Positions 6,971-15,588 are shown, numbered from the stretch's first letter. The stretch is 24,844 nt of DNA from Dehalococcoidales bacterium (GCA_016926695.1 JAFGOB010000138.1:1-24844), one strand, 5' to 3'. Program-made: numbers and translations. Notes: generated by a model from the letters alone, not told the origin.

Positions 6971-7894
6971 ATGGTCCGTTTTATAATCATCAGGATTCTC
7001 CAGTCTCTGCTGGCCCTGATCGGGATTATCATACTGGTATTCTTTCTTGTCCGCGCCTCCGGAGATCCTTTGAGCCTGCTGTCATCACCTAATATGACCA
7101 AGGAGCAATATGCCCAAATCAAGGCAAAATGGGGACTGGACAAGTCATGGGGCGAGCAGTTCATTATTTACATGGGAGACCTTGCCAGGGGAGACTTCGG
7201 CGAGTCGCTCGTCAAGGAGCGACCCGTCATTGAGATAATCGGTGAAGCGCTCCCCAATACCCTCAAACTGATTATCCCCGCCTTTATTATAGGCATGCTG
7301 CTGGCGCTTATTCTGGGTATAATAGCGGCGACTTACCGCGACTCTATCCTGGATAACGGCGTCAAGTTCCTGGCTGTGCTGGGCCAGGCCCTGCCTGGCT
7401 TCTGGGTGGCTATTATGGCCGTACTGATTTTTTCCGTTAACCTGGGCTGGCTGCCGGTGGCCGGAATGACTACAATAGGCCATTACATACTGCCGGTCGG
7501 AACGCTGGTGTTTTTCATGATGCCGGGTATGATGCGCCTGGTACGCTCAAGCATGCTGGACGTGCTCGACAGCGAATATATCAAGCTGGCCAGAATCAAG
7601 GGACTCCCCGAGAGGACTGTCATCTGGAAACATGCCCTCAGAAATGCACTCATTTCACCCCTGACGGTGGCAGGCATGGTATTCGCCCTCTTTATTACCG
7701 GCGCCGTTGTTACCGAGACTATTTTCAACTGGCCTGGCATCGGCAAGCTGCTGGTGGAAACAACTTTCTCCCGTGATTTCGCCATAGTACAGGCCATTAC
7801 CATTATCGTGGCGATTTTTGTTCTTGGTATAAACCTTATCGTGGATATTTCCTACGCTTACATCGACCCGCAAATCAGGTTCCAGAGGAGATAA
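6971..7894 (+). CDS. oppB: Peptide-type ABC transporter permease OppB/DppB, cluster 1
   Basis: Inner-membrane permease of 307 aa, the usual family length. An N-terminal membrane helix (residues ~8-28) is followed by the periplasmic-side motif GDPLSLL, then about five more helices. The cytoplasmic EAA-like coupling loop reads EYIKLARIKGLPERTVIWKH (~residues 198-217), the site that contacts the ATPases. The C-terminus ends in VDISYAYIDPQIR, the normal OppB ending. An AAGG about 9 nt ahead supports ATG 6971 only weakly. Pairs with OppC 10 bp downstream. Confidence 0.92.
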   Translation: MVRFIIIRILQSLLALIGIIILVFFLVRASGDPLSLLSSPNMTKEQYAQIKAKWGLDKSWGEQFIIYMGDLARGDFGESLVKERPVIEIIGEALPNTLKLIIPAFIIGMLLALILGIIAATYRDSILDNGVKFLAVLGQALPGFWVAIMAVLIFSVNLGWLPVAGMTTIGHYILPVGTLVFFMMPGMMRLVRSSMLDVLDSEYIKLARIKGLPERTVIWKHALRNALISPLTVAGMVFALFITGAVVTETIFNWPGIGKLLVETTFSRDFAIVQAITIIVAIFVLGINLIVDISYAYIDPQIRFQRR

Positions 7895-7904
7895 AGATTC
7901 AGTC

Positions 7905-8834
7905 ATGTCAGGCGCTGCACCAACTTTTGAAGAAATTACCAGGAAGAAACAGACCAGAAGCATCAGGCGGACCCGGCTGACCAGGAACCTCACACTGATA
8001 ATACCCACAACCATACTGGCGTTGATGATTATCATGGCGATATTTGCCGACCTGTCATGGATCGGCCTGCCTGATGTCCGCCTGTCGCCCCATGATCCCA
8101 ATCGTATCGTAATTACCGACAGGTTCAAGCCGCCGGCTTTTATGGAAGGAGGCAAGAGTGAATACCTGCTCGGGACGGACAAACTGGGACGTGACGTCCT
8201 GAGCCGTATCATCTACGGCAGCCGGATATCTCTCAGTATCTCGGTAGCGGTTATATTGATAACCGCATTTATCGGGACGTTGCTTGGTATATTTGCCGGC
8301 TATGCCGGAGGGCGTATCGATGGCTTTATTATGAGGGTAACTGATATTGCTTTATCGTTTCCCGGTCTGTTGCTGGCTATGCTGCTGGCTGTCGCCATCG
8401 GGCCGGGTTACTGGACCGTGGTATTTGCCCTCTCCATACTCGGCTGGGCCAGCTACGCGCGCCTGATCAGAGGAGAAGCGATGAGACTGCGAGTGTCCGA
8501 TTTCGTCGCACAGGCGCGGGTCAACGGGGCTTCCGACTTCAGAATAATGATCAGGCATATTTTTCCCAATGTCATCAACTCGCTGGTGGTTATGATGACC
8601 TTATCCGTGGGAATGATTATCCTGTCTGAAGCCGTCCTGAGCTTTCTGGGTGTCGGCGTTCCGGCGCCAACCGCTTCATGGGGCTCCATGATATCTGACG
8701 GCAGGGGCTATCTGGATACAGCCTGGTGGGCGTCCGCTTTCCCAGGGATCGCCATTGCGCTGGTCGTAATGTCCGGCAATTTCCTGGGTGACTGGCTGAG
8801 GGATAAGCTGGACCCGAGGTTGAGGCAGCTATGA
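7905..8834 (+). CDS. oppC: Peptide-type ABC transporter permease OppC/DppC, cluster 1
   Basis: Second inner-membrane permease, 309 aa. It has the OppC-specific N-terminal region: one helix (~residues 28-48), then an extracytoplasmic stretch with PHDPN and the family signature LLGTDKLGRDVLSRIIYGSR. Five further helices follow. The EAA-like loop reads VAQARVNGASDFRIMIRHI, and the end is GDWLRDKLDPRLRQL, typical of the family. Its stop overlaps the oppD start by 4 bases (ATGA), implying translational coupling. Confidence 0.92.
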   Translation: MSGAAPTFEEITRKKQTRSIRRTRLTRNLTLIIPTTILALMIIMAIFADLSWIGLPDVRLSPHDPNRIVITDRFKPPAFMEGGKSEYLLGTDKLGRDVLSRIIYGSRISLSISVAVILITAFIGTLLGIFAGYAGGRIDGFIMRVTDIALSFPGLLLAMLLAVAIGPGYWTVVFALSILGWASYARLIRGEAMRLRVSDFVAQARVNGASDFRIMIRHIFPNVINSLVVMMTLSVGMIILSEAVLSFLGVGVPAPTASWGSMISDGRGYLDTAWWASAFPGIAIALVVMSGNFLGDWLRDKLDPRLRQL

Positions 8835-9799
8835 GGAACAATGTACTGAGAGTAGAAAATTTACATACCTCTTTCTTTACCCGCAGAGGCGAGGTTAAAG
8901 CGGTTGACGGCGTCAGTTTCCATGTAGACGAGGGTGAGACGCTGGGCCTGGTAGGTGAATCAGGCTGCGGCAAGTCCGTTACCGGTCTCTCCATCCTGCG
9001 TTTACTGCCTGAACCCGCCGGCAAGATCGTGGCGGGAAAAATAGTCCTGGAAGGGCAGGACCTCATGGATCTGAGTAAAAAAGAGATGAGGTCGATCCGC
9101 GGTAAAAAAATTTCCATGATCCTCCAGGACCCCATGACCTCACTGAACCCGGTATATACGGTCGGCGACCAGATTTCAGAGTCGATCCGCCTGCACCAGG
9201 GGCTTCCAGAAAACAAGGTGGAAGAGGAAGCTATATCCGCCCTGCGCCTGTTGAGGATCCCGGCCCCGGAGAGACGTATGAAGGACTATCCATTCCAGCT
9301 CAGCGGCGGCATGAGGCAGCGGGTAGTGGGGGCTATCGCCATGTCCTGCCATCCCCGCCTTTTAATCGCTGACGAGCCAACCACTGCCCTGGATGCCACC
9401 ATACAGTCCCAGTATATAGCCCTGTTCAAGGATATCCAGAGACAGACTCATGCGGCTATTATCTTCATAACCCATGATTTCCAGGTGGTGGCCAAGATGT
9501 GTCACCGTGTGGCTGTGATGTATGCCGGCAAGATCGTGGAGACCGCCTCCACCGCTGATATTTTCGAAAGGCCGAAACATCCCTACACCGAAGCATTGAT
9601 AAACTCCGTACCCCGCCTCGACCGCAAATACGACCGGCTGTATTCCATTGAAGGACAGCCTCCACTCATGACGGACCTGCCTCCCGGATGCCGTTTTTAT
9701 CCCCGCTGCCCGAAGGCTATGGATGAATGCCGCGACCAGGACCCGCCGGAAATCAAAACCGGAAATAACGCGTCCGCCAACTGTTGGAGGTTGGTCTAA
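8831..9799 (+). CDS. oppD: Peptide-type ABC transporter ATPase OppD/DppD, cluster 1
   Basis: Cytoplasmic ATPase of 322 aa. Walker A is GESGCGKS (residues 42-49), the Q-loop follows ILQDPMTSLNP, the signature is LSGGMRQR (~156), Walker B is [12 protein letters not shown] (~177), and the switch His lies in ITHDF. The C-terminal oligopeptide-transporter extension has HPYTEAL and a four-Cys arrangement (PGCRFYPRC, then two more Cys). This C-terminal cysteine set is family-typical, and I recall an iron-sulfur cluster reported there in a mycobacterial Opp structure. Heterodimerises with OppF. Confidence 0.93.
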   Translation: MRNNVLRVENLHTSFFTRRGEVKAVDGVSFHVDEGETLGLVGESGCGKSVTGLSILRLLPEPAGKIVAGKIVLEGQDLMDLSKKEMRSIRGKKISMILQDPMTSLNPVYTVGDQISESIRLHQGLPENKVEEEAISALRLLRIPAPERRMKDYPFQLSGGMRQRVVGAIAMSCHPRLLIADEPTTALDATIQSQYIALFKDIQRQTHAAIIFITHDFQVVAKMCHRVAVMYAGKIVETASTADIFERPKHPYTEALINSVPRLDRKYDRLYSIEGQPPLMTDLPPGCRFYPRCPKAMDECRDQDPPEIKTGNNASANCWRLV

Positions 9800-9800
9800 A

Positions 9801-10775
9801 ATGAACGATATATTACTTGAAGCCCGTGACCTCAAGCAGTATTATCCCGTCAAACAGGGGTTATTACAGCGTATAGCAGGGTATGTGAAAGCCAATGACG
9901 GGGTATCTTTCACGGTAGACCGCGGTAAAACCCTGAGTCTGGTAGGCGAGTCCGGCGCGGGAAAAACAACTGTTGCAAAGGCTATACTGATGCTGGAAAC
10001 ACTGACATCAGGCTCTATCTTCTTCGAGGGCAGGGATATCTTCAAGCTGTCCGGCGCTCAGGTTAAGGCCGAATACAGGCCGAAAGTCCAGGCGGTTCAG
10101 CAGAACCCGTGGAGCTCCATGAACCCGCGTATGCGTATCAGGGATATCGTGGCCGAGCCGCTGGTTGAGAACACCGGACTGAGCAAAAAGGAGGTCAGAG
10201 AGAAGGTCGTTGAAATGCTGGAGCAGGTCGGATTGGAAGCGGAGCATACCGACCGTTATCCCCATGAGTTCAGCGGGGGACAGAGACAGAGAATCGCCGT
10301 GGCCCGCGCTTTGACCCTGCATCCCAGCCTGGTGGTGCTGGACGAGCCTGTTTCCGCACTGGATGTTTCCATCCGCGCCCAGATAATGAATCTTCTGAAA
10401 GACCTTCAGGAAAAATACAACCTGACCTATATCGTCATCGCTCATAACCTGGCCACAGTGCGCTACATGAGCCATAAAGTAGCCATCATGTACCTGGGGC
10501 AGATCGTGGAGTGCGGCGAGGCTGAGCCGCTGTTTGAGAATCCCCTGCATCCATATACAAAGGCCCTTATTTCCGCTTCCTCCATGATAGTGCCCGAGGA
10601 AGGGAAAGAAATGCAGCAGATTATATTGACCGGGGAGATGCCTTCACCCCTGAATCCCCCCTCCGGCTGCCGCTTCCATACCCGCTGCTCGGAAGCAAGG
10701 GAAATCTGCGCGACCGAGGTTCCCCGGGAAAAAATGATCGGCACGCAAATGGTAAAGTGTCATAACTTCGACTGA
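9801..10775 (+). CDS. oppF: Peptide-type ABC transporter ATPase OppF/DppF, cluster 1
   Basis: Second ATPase, 324 aa when started at ATG 9801, one base after the oppD stop, with GGAGG (9786-9790) 10 nt upstream. The in-frame ATG at 9723 would run through the oppD end and has no support. Motifs: Walker A GESGAGKT (~50), signature FSGGQRQR (~157), Walker B LVVLDEPVSALDVS, switch IAHNL, then HPYTKAL and the C-terminal four-Cys set (SGCRFHTRC ... C ... C). The switch IAHNL has Asn where Asp is usual (AHDL). Last gene of the cluster, convergent with glpK 15 bp away and with no visible terminator between. Confidence 0.93.
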   Translation: MNDILLEARDLKQYYPVKQGLLQRIAGYVKANDGVSFTVDRGKTLSLVGESGAGKTTVAKAILMLETLTSGSIFFEGRDIFKLSGAQVKAEYRPKVQAVQQNPWSSMNPRMRIRDIVAEPLVENTGLSKKEVREKVVEMLEQVGLEAEHTDRYPHEFSGGQRQRIAVARALTLHPSLVVLDEPVSALDVSIRAQIMNLLKDLQEKYNLTYIVIAHNLATVRYMSHKVAIMYLGQIVECGEAEPLFENPLHPYTKALISASSMIVPEEGKEMQQIILTGEMPSPLNPPSGCRFHTRCSEAREICATEVPREKMIGTQMVKCHNFD

Positions 10776-10790
10776 TCAGTCTACAGGACG

Positions 10791-12302
10791 TTACACCCCA
10801 GGCTGATTGCTCCAGTGGAGCGCGCAGGATACGGCCCGTTTCCAGCCGTTATAAAGAGTCTGCCTCTCGTCCCCGCCCATGCGCGGCTCATAAATACGCG
10901 CTGGCCGGTATTTGGTAGCCAACTCTTTTAGGTTGTTCCACAGCCCGGCGGCCAGTCCCGCCAGGCAGGCTGCTCCAAGTGCGGTGGTCTCCGTTGTCTC
11001 TGCGCATTCAACGGGAATGCCCAGTATGTCCGCCTGGAACTGCATCAAAAAGCGGTTGGCGGCAGCCCCTCCGTCCACCCTGAGACTGGGAATCTTTATC
11101 CCGGTCTCGTTTTCCATAACCTCAACTACGTCCCGTGTCTGGTAGGCCATGGCCTCCAGGGCAGCCCTGGCGATATGTCCGCGGGTGGCGCCGCGGGTCA
11201 GTCCTACCATTGTTCCCCTGGCATCCATGTTCCAGTAAGGGGCGCCCAGACCGGCCAAAGCTGGCACAAGATATACCCCGGCATTATCCTCAACCGAAAA
11301 GGCCAGAGCCTCGCTTTCTGCCGCGTTCTCCAATATATTCAACCCGTCTCGCAGCCATTGTACCGCTGCCCCGGTGACGAAGATGCTTCCTTCCAGTGCG
11401 TAAGCAACCTCCCGCTCCAGTGCCCAGGCTACCGTGGTTATCAGTCCCTTTGATGAAAGGACCGGCTGCTTTCCGGTATTCATTAATACGAATGATCCGG
11501 TCCCAAAGGTGTTTTTAACCATACCTGTCTTAAAACACGCATGACCGAACAGGGATGCCTGCTGATCGCCGATAATCGCTCCCAGGCGGATGCCTGCGGG
11601 GTCCAGCAGACCTGGTGTGGTTTCTGCGTGTACCGGGCAGGACGGCGCCACCGAAGGCATCATTAAAACTGGAATATCGAACAGCGACAGCAGTTCTCTG
11701 TCCCATTGTAGTGTATTGATATTGAAGAGCATGGTACGGCTGGCATTGCTGAAATCGGTGATGTGGAGTTTATCCCGCGTGATATTCCAGGTCAGCCAGC
11801 TATCGATAGCGCCGAAAAGCAGCTCGCCCCGCTCCGCCCTTTTCTGTCCGTCCGGGATATTGTCCAGTATCCAGCGCAGCTTGGTGGCGGAAAAATAGGC
11901 GTCCGGCATGAGACCGGTCCGGGAATGGATAAAATCCGTCAGGCCTTTTCGCTCGAGCTCCCGGCAGAGCGGGGCGGTGCGGCGGCATTGCCAGACGATG
12001 GCATTGCTGACCGGCCTCCCTGTCTCGCGCTCCCAGACTACGGTGGTCTCTCTTTGACCTGTGATCCCCAATACGGCCACGGACCCGGGTGGTATGGCGG
12101 CCTCATCTATCGCCCGGCGCGCCACGCCCAGAAATGTATACAGGAGCATCACCGGGTCCTGTTCCACCCAGCCGGGCTGGGGATAAAGCGCAGGCACTTC
12201 CCGGTAGGCCCGGGAGACTACGCGGCCCTGAGAGTCCACCAGCAGGGCCGTACAGCCCGTGGTGCCTTCATCCAGCGCCAGTATATATTTTCTTCCAGTC
12301 AT
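10791..12302 (-). CDS. glpK: Glycerol kinase
   Basis: FGGY-family sugar kinase of 503 aa, the standard GlpK length. It phosphorylates glycerol to sn-glycerol-3-phosphate in the cytoplasm. The N-terminal phosphate-binding motif is LALDEGTTGCTALL, where GlpK usually has DQGTTS. TGQRETTVVWERETGRPVSNAIVWQCRRT matches the glycerol-binding region. GDQQASLFG carries the catalytic Asp, and GTGSFVLMNTG and GLGAPYWNMDARGTMVGLTRG are the ATP-side motifs. The second FGGY signature and VDGGAAANRFLMQFQADILG complete the fold. No glpF or glpD lies nearby. Its upstream gene ends 15 bp before its ATG, so it may be co-transcribed with that unrelated-looking AT-rich gene. Confidence 0.93.
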   Translation of the reverse strand: MTGRKYILALDEGTTGCTALLVDSQGRVVSRAYREVPALYPQPGWVEQDPVMLLYTFLGVARRAIDEAAIPPGSVAVLGITGQRETTVVWERETGRPVSNAIVWQCRRTAPLCRELERKGLTDFIHSRTGLMPDAYFSATKLRWILDNIPDGQKRAERGELLFGAIDSWLTWNITRDKLHITDFSNASRTMLFNINTLQWDRELLSLFDIPVLMMPSVAPSCPVHAETTPGLLDPAGIRLGAIIGDQQASLFGHACFKTGMVKNTFGTGSFVLMNTGKQPVLSSKGLITTVAWALEREVAYALEGSIFVTGAAVQWLRDGLNILENAAESEALAFSVEDNAGVYLVPALAGLGAPYWNMDARGTMVGLTRGATRGHIARAALEAMAYQTRDVVEVMENETGIKIPSLRVDGGAAANRFLMQFQADILGIPVECAETTETTALGAACLAGLAAGLWNNLKELATKYRPARIYEPRMGGDERQTLYNGWKRAVSCALHWSNQPGV

Positions 12303-12317
12303 AAAAGGTACTTATCT

Positions 12318-12830
12318 CTAAATACAGAACTCTTTACGTAACTTTGAACATACCGCTTGGAATGCGCCTTCTTTACTAGAAATATTTAGTTCTGAGATGC
12401 TACCAGAAGGATTTTTAGGGATTTCAGAAATTGGATAACAATTTCCGATACCACTAGCTGCAATATTTCCCCAAAATTCTTCTGGTGGTCTGGTAGTACG
12501 GGCATCCCAATTCCCATGATGTATAAGACAACCGCTCGTTGTTGTATCATCGCTTAAAAACGCTAATCCAAATGGTTCTTGATCGATTGCTTTATCTTTT
12601 TCATCAACACGATTTATATTTGCCATATATATAACTGTTCCTGTTGCCGTCCCAGATGCCATAATCAAAATATTATCAGCTTTTTGGATTAGGCCATCAG
12701 GAATAATTCCAGTCAGTTCATTGGGTTTAATTACACGATATTCATCAGAAGGACATAAATTTTTTAATAATCCACAATTTATTTTAGATGAATCAAACCA
12801 GCTTAAATTATTCATATTTAGTATTACCAA
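12318..12830 (-). CDS. Hypothetical protein, AT-rich orphan
   Basis: I do not recognise a family. The frame opens at TTG 12830 (170 aa) or ATG 12815 (165 aa); neither has a clear ribosome-binding site, and the ATG is the safer start. The product is a soluble, mixed alpha/beta-looking protein without signal peptide or membrane segment. Visible stretches are NILIMASGTATGTVIYMANI, PFGLAFLSDDTTTSGCLIHHGNWDARTT and a C-terminal QAVCSKLRKEFCI. Base composition is clearly more AT-rich than the flanking glpK, opp and oxidase genes, suggesting recent acquisition. The GTATG and LSDD stretches are suggestive of nothing specific. Confidence 0.6.
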   Translation of the reverse strand: MVILNMNNLSWFDSSKINCGLLKNLCPSDEYRVIKPNELTGIIPDGLIQKADNILIMASGTATGTVIYMANINRVDEKDKAIDQEPFGLAFLSDDTTTSGCLIHHGNWDARTTRPPEEFWGNIAASGIGNCYPISEIPKNPSGSISELNISSKEGAFQAVCSKLRKEFCI

Positions 12831-12887
12831 AACTAACTTATTTCTATACGTTATAGTTTGTCATTTTAACATAATGAGAGAGAATAA

Positions 12888-12917
12888 TATATAGTTATTA
12901 CAAGTTTTTGAGTACAA
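12888..12917 (-). promoter_or_regulatory. Possible promoter of the AT-rich orphan gene
   Basis: Minus-strand TTGTAC (12912-12917) and TATATA (12888-12893) are separated by 18 bp within an AT-rich region. The match may be chance in such composition. Confidence 0.25.
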
Positions 12918-12961
12918 CGTATTTACTTCAAGTTACGATCTTCGTTGTCAAGTGTTGATTA

Positions 12962-13159
12962 CTATTTTTCAAGCTCTCTCCTTAATTCATTAAGTGTGAC
13001 AACTGTATTGTCAACCAATTGTATCGCTACTTCTTTTAGTTCGATTTTCTCACTATTATTTTCTTTTTTAGTTTTTCGCCCCTGACCACTATTATAAGCG
13101 GTTGATTTGGAAAGGTCTCCCCACTGTTGAAGGGTAGAATATGTTTGTCGCTCATGAAA
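12962..13159 (-). pseudogene. Degraded reading frame, 65 codons without a start
   Basis: An open frame from the codon after TGA (13160-13162) to TAG (12962-12964) encodes a protein-like sequence with no usable start: an N-terminal part TYSTLQQWGDLSKSTAYN, a Lys/Glu/Asn-rich hydrophilic middle, and a heptad-like end VVTLNELRRELEK. The aa pattern (amphipathic helix, charged linker) looks like a real protein tail and not random translation. AT-rich like the 12318-12830 gene. Probably a remnant of an imported gene; family not recognised. Confidence 0.4.
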
Positions 13160-13174
13160 TCATCCGGCCGTATA

Positions 13175-13516
13175 CTATTTTTGGTTCAAAGATGCTACAA
13201 AGCTCATGGAGGTTTCGAAGATGTCTATGTCGTTAAAACAGTCTTCCGGATTCTCCCGGTTTATCTGGATCCACTCCTTCATTTTCGCTCTTCCCAATGG
13301 CTGGAAGTGGACTATACCCTTCTTTCCGACAAGCTGATCAACTGCATCGGCTGGGACTTTCAAGCCTGCGCCGTTTTCATAGATACAGGCGAATAATTTC
13401 TTATTGATATAGTAGGCAGGGTATCCGAACATTTTTCCGGGGACGACAGATGGATTCTTAAGCAGAATCGAGTCAACTACCTGCTTAACTTCCGGACTGA
13501 AAATTACTTTAGCCAT
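13175..13516 (-). CDS. TfoX/Sxy N-terminal-domain-like protein
   Basis: This 113-aa single-domain protein resembles the TfoX_N family: the GKMFGYPAYYINKKLFACI stretch (~residues 27-45) matches the family's MFGG-x-GLY-x-DGK-x-FALI pattern, followed by LKVPADAVDQLVG and HFQPLGRAKMKEW. In Gammaproteobacteria TfoX/Sxy regulates competence. In other phyla small TfoX_N or related YjbR/DUF1801-like proteins are common and uncharacterised, so no competence role should be assumed. Starts at ATG 13516; only a distant AGGG lies upstream. Monocistronic by spacing. Confidence 0.65.
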   Translation of the reverse strand: MAKVIFSPEVKQVVDSILLKNPSVVPGKMFGYPAYYINKKLFACIYENGAGLKVPADAVDQLVGKKGIVHFQPLGRAKMKEWIQINRENPEDCFNDIDIFETSMSFVASLNQK

Positions 13517-13558
13517 AACAGATTATATTCCCTCATCAAGTACCTCCATCTTCCCTGA

Positions 13559-13580
13559 TGTTATTTGAAAGAAAATAACA
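13559..13580. other. Stem-loop upstream of the TfoX-like gene
   Basis: TGTTATTT (13559-13566) and AAATAACA (13573-13580) form a perfect 8-bp stem with a 6-nt loop, 43 nt before the TfoX-like ATG. It could be a 5' leader structure or an operator. It has no U-tract on the minus strand. Confidence 0.35.
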
Positions 13581-13743
13581 CCAGCATCGGGATGTCTACT
13601 CTATGGTAATGGATTATTAAAGCATAACATAGAAGAATATCGCTTGTGAACTGCCGGAGAGATATATTTCAAGGTTATTCGGGGAAGTATGTTTCAATTT
13701 ATAGTTGATATTGAGTCTATCAGGATAAGGAAAGTAAAAGAAT

Positions 13744-13810
13744 GCCCGGCCGGGCTTGTATGCCTGAGGTGGAGAGCCGGGATGTTAGCCGGCACCGGCT
13801 AACATCCCGG
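13744..13810 (-). terminator. Strong hairpin after the oxidase genes
   Basis: CCGGGATGTTAGCCGG (13777-13792) and CCGGCTAACATCCCGG (13795-13810) are a perfect 16-bp inverted repeat with a CA centre, starting 21 bp beyond the stop of the 13831-15495 gene. A second perfect palindrome, GCCCGGCCGGGC (13744-13755), follows. There is no U-tract on the minus strand, so it may protect the 3' end or terminate without one. It most likely marks the end of the leftward gene train. Confidence 0.55.
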
Positions 13811-13830
13811 GAATATTTATTATGGTTGTA

Positions 13831-15495
13831 TTATTTCGGGGGATCGTCCAGTGAACGCCAGTAAGCGTCTCCCAGGTCGTTGGGATTAAAGGCCTCCTTG
13901 ATCTTGCGCTGGTAGCGTACGGAGGACGGCTGGGGCAATGAAAGATGCATCTTGTCGCGTACCTCCTTAGGTGTGGACCTGCCGTTCGTGCCCCGGGCAT
14001 AGGCGTTCATCTTTTCCATGCCCGGTCCCCAACCCATTTTTATACCGAACTCAGAGGTGGCATTGAAGAACTCGGTGGTCCCGTCGGTCGATTCCTTATC
14101 GAAGGGATCGAAGTGGGTGAAGTTCTCCCACATGGTGATACCGCCTCCGCCCATACCTCCTATGCCGCCCATCATTCCGTCGCCGCCAGCGGCTACGAAC
14201 GTGCCTTTTTTCTCCCATTCGCGTTTGAAATCGGTAGCTTCTTCAACGTGCGGAGTGCCGATGTCGGGTGGTCCTCCCAGGCCGAAGCAGCCGTCGTATC
14301 CTCCGCCGTAGACCAGGTTGAGGTTCTTGTGTCCCAGCCGGACCATATACAACAACGACCAGCCGTACTTTTCTGGATCGTCTATCATCTCCCTGACTTT
14401 CCAGCCGCCTGTCTTTTCAAGTATCCTGTCAAGGGCCTTATCCTGCCATTCGATGTCCCTCTGTGTCATTCCCGCGATGACAATCTGGTAGTCTCGTTTC
14501 ATTTCTTCGGTAAATTTCTGTATCTTGGGATCTTTCAACAGTTCGTCTATATCGGAAAGCTTTCCATCGGGGTTGGTCAGAATATTGATCATGGCGCCTT
14601 TGAGGTCGCGGCCGAACATGCTGTACTGCCTGTGAGCGATATAGCCGATGCCGGCGTCCCAGATCAGGTAGCAGGAATCGGCCCAGGACTGCCAGGTCGG
14701 GAAGGCCAGGGTGTATCCCCGGATCAGATCGGGTAGTACCGCTTTGTAGGCCGGCGGTCTTCCTTCCACGCAAAGCGTGGTTGGACCGCTCCATGGATAG
14801 AGCTTGAGGGCCACTTTGGTATAAACGCCCATGGTGCCGTGCGCTCCCATTGCGCCCCTGACAAGGCCTCTCAGGCTGGGCCCGGGGCCTTCACCGCAGA
14901 ACCAGCCCGCCCCTGAACCCAGGGAACCTGTCCTCAGGACTTCTCCGGTGGGCATGACCCATTCACATCCGAGTATGTTTTCAGTATTTCCTCCCATGGA
15001 TATGGTGGAAGGTCCGAGCCCGCCCAGCGATGTAGAGCTGGCCAGCAGTGAGCAACTGGAGCCGGGCCCGTGAATATTGGTGTTCAGTCCGAGCTTCATG
15101 GCCTCCGCCTGGAGTATGGCGCCGATGACATGGGGCTCGATTACGGCATACATATTTTTCTCATCTATCTTGATAATGCGGTCCATGCGGCGCATGTCAA
15201 GCTGAATGGTATCGTCCTCCAGCGGGAATCCCCAGCCCGACCAGAAGGTGGATGAGGCTTTGAAACGGTATTTGTATTTGTTGCATATCTTTACGATGTT
15301 CTGTACTTCTTCCGTGCATCCCGGCAGCAGTACGGCCGCGCCCCTGGGTGTATAAACATGGTAATGAGGGCCCATATGCAGGGCTGTATTTGCCATTGAG
15401 TATCTGTAGGTATCCAGTACCGCCGGATCGTCTGAAATATTCTGAGGTCCGACGATATCTTCAAGAGCTTTATAGGCTTCCTTTTTCAAGGCCAT
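13831..15495 (-). CDS. FAD-linked oxidase subunit (VAO/PCMH, GlcD/GlcE-like)
   Basis: A 554-aa flavoprotein of the FAD_binding_4 superfamily, which oxidises alpha-hydroxy acids, phenols and related substrates. The PP-loop region includes TFWSGWGFPLEDDTIQLDMRRMDRI (~80-105), followed by VIEPHV and GPGSSCSLLASSTSLGGLG (~145-165). GAHGTMGVYTKVALKLYPW (~230-248) closes the FAD domain. The C-terminal half is a substrate/cap domain and ends with NPNDLGDAYW. Residues ~433-455 form an odd Gly/Met-rich loop, AGGDGMMGGIGGMGGGG. AAGGAG lies 10 nt before ATG 15495. Last gene of the train, 210 bp after the Fe-S gene. The substrate is unknown; similarity to 4-cresol-dehydrogenase-type enzymes is general only. 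Confidence 0.85.
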   Translation of the reverse strand: MALKKEAYKALEDIVGPQNISDDPAVLDTYRYSMANTALHMGPHYHVYTPRGAAVLLPGCTEEVQNIVKICNKYKYRFKASSTFWSGWGFPLEDDTIQLDMRRMDRIIKIDEKNMYAVIEPHVIGAILQAEAMKLGLNTNIHGPGSSCSLLASSTSLGGLGPSTISMGGNTENILGCEWVMPTGEVLRTGSLGSGAGWFCGEGPGPSLRGLVRGAMGAHGTMGVYTKVALKLYPWSGPTTLCVEGRPPAYKAVLPDLIRGYTLAFPTWQSWADSCYLIWDAGIGYIAHRQYSMFGRDLKGAMINILTNPDGKLSDIDELLKDPKIQKFTEEMKRDYQIVIAGMTQRDIEWQDKALDRILEKTGGWKVREMIDDPEKYGWSLLYMVRLGHKNLNLVYGGGYDGCFGLGGPPDIGTPHVEEATDFKREWEKKGTFVAAGGDGMMGGIGGMGGGGITMWENFTHFDPFDKESTDGTTEFFNATSEFGIKMGWGPGMEKMNAYARGTNGRSTPKEVRDKMHLSLPQPSSVRYQRKIKEAFNPNDLGDAYWRSLDDPPK

Positions 15496-15588
15496 ATTCT
15501 TCTTTCTCCTTCCATGTCCGTTTCGATGCGGACCGGTTTTAATGAATTATTCTTTCCGGTGTTACTAATCGTCTTAAAATAGTCTGGA

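Noticed and set aside
13127..13396. Plus-strand 89-aa frame opposite the TfoX-like gene
   Set aside because: It is the antisense shadow of a better-supported coding frame.
14018..14311. Plus-strand Pro-rich frame within the FAD oxidase
   Set aside because: The proline run is the complement of the Gly/Met-rich loop on the coding strand.
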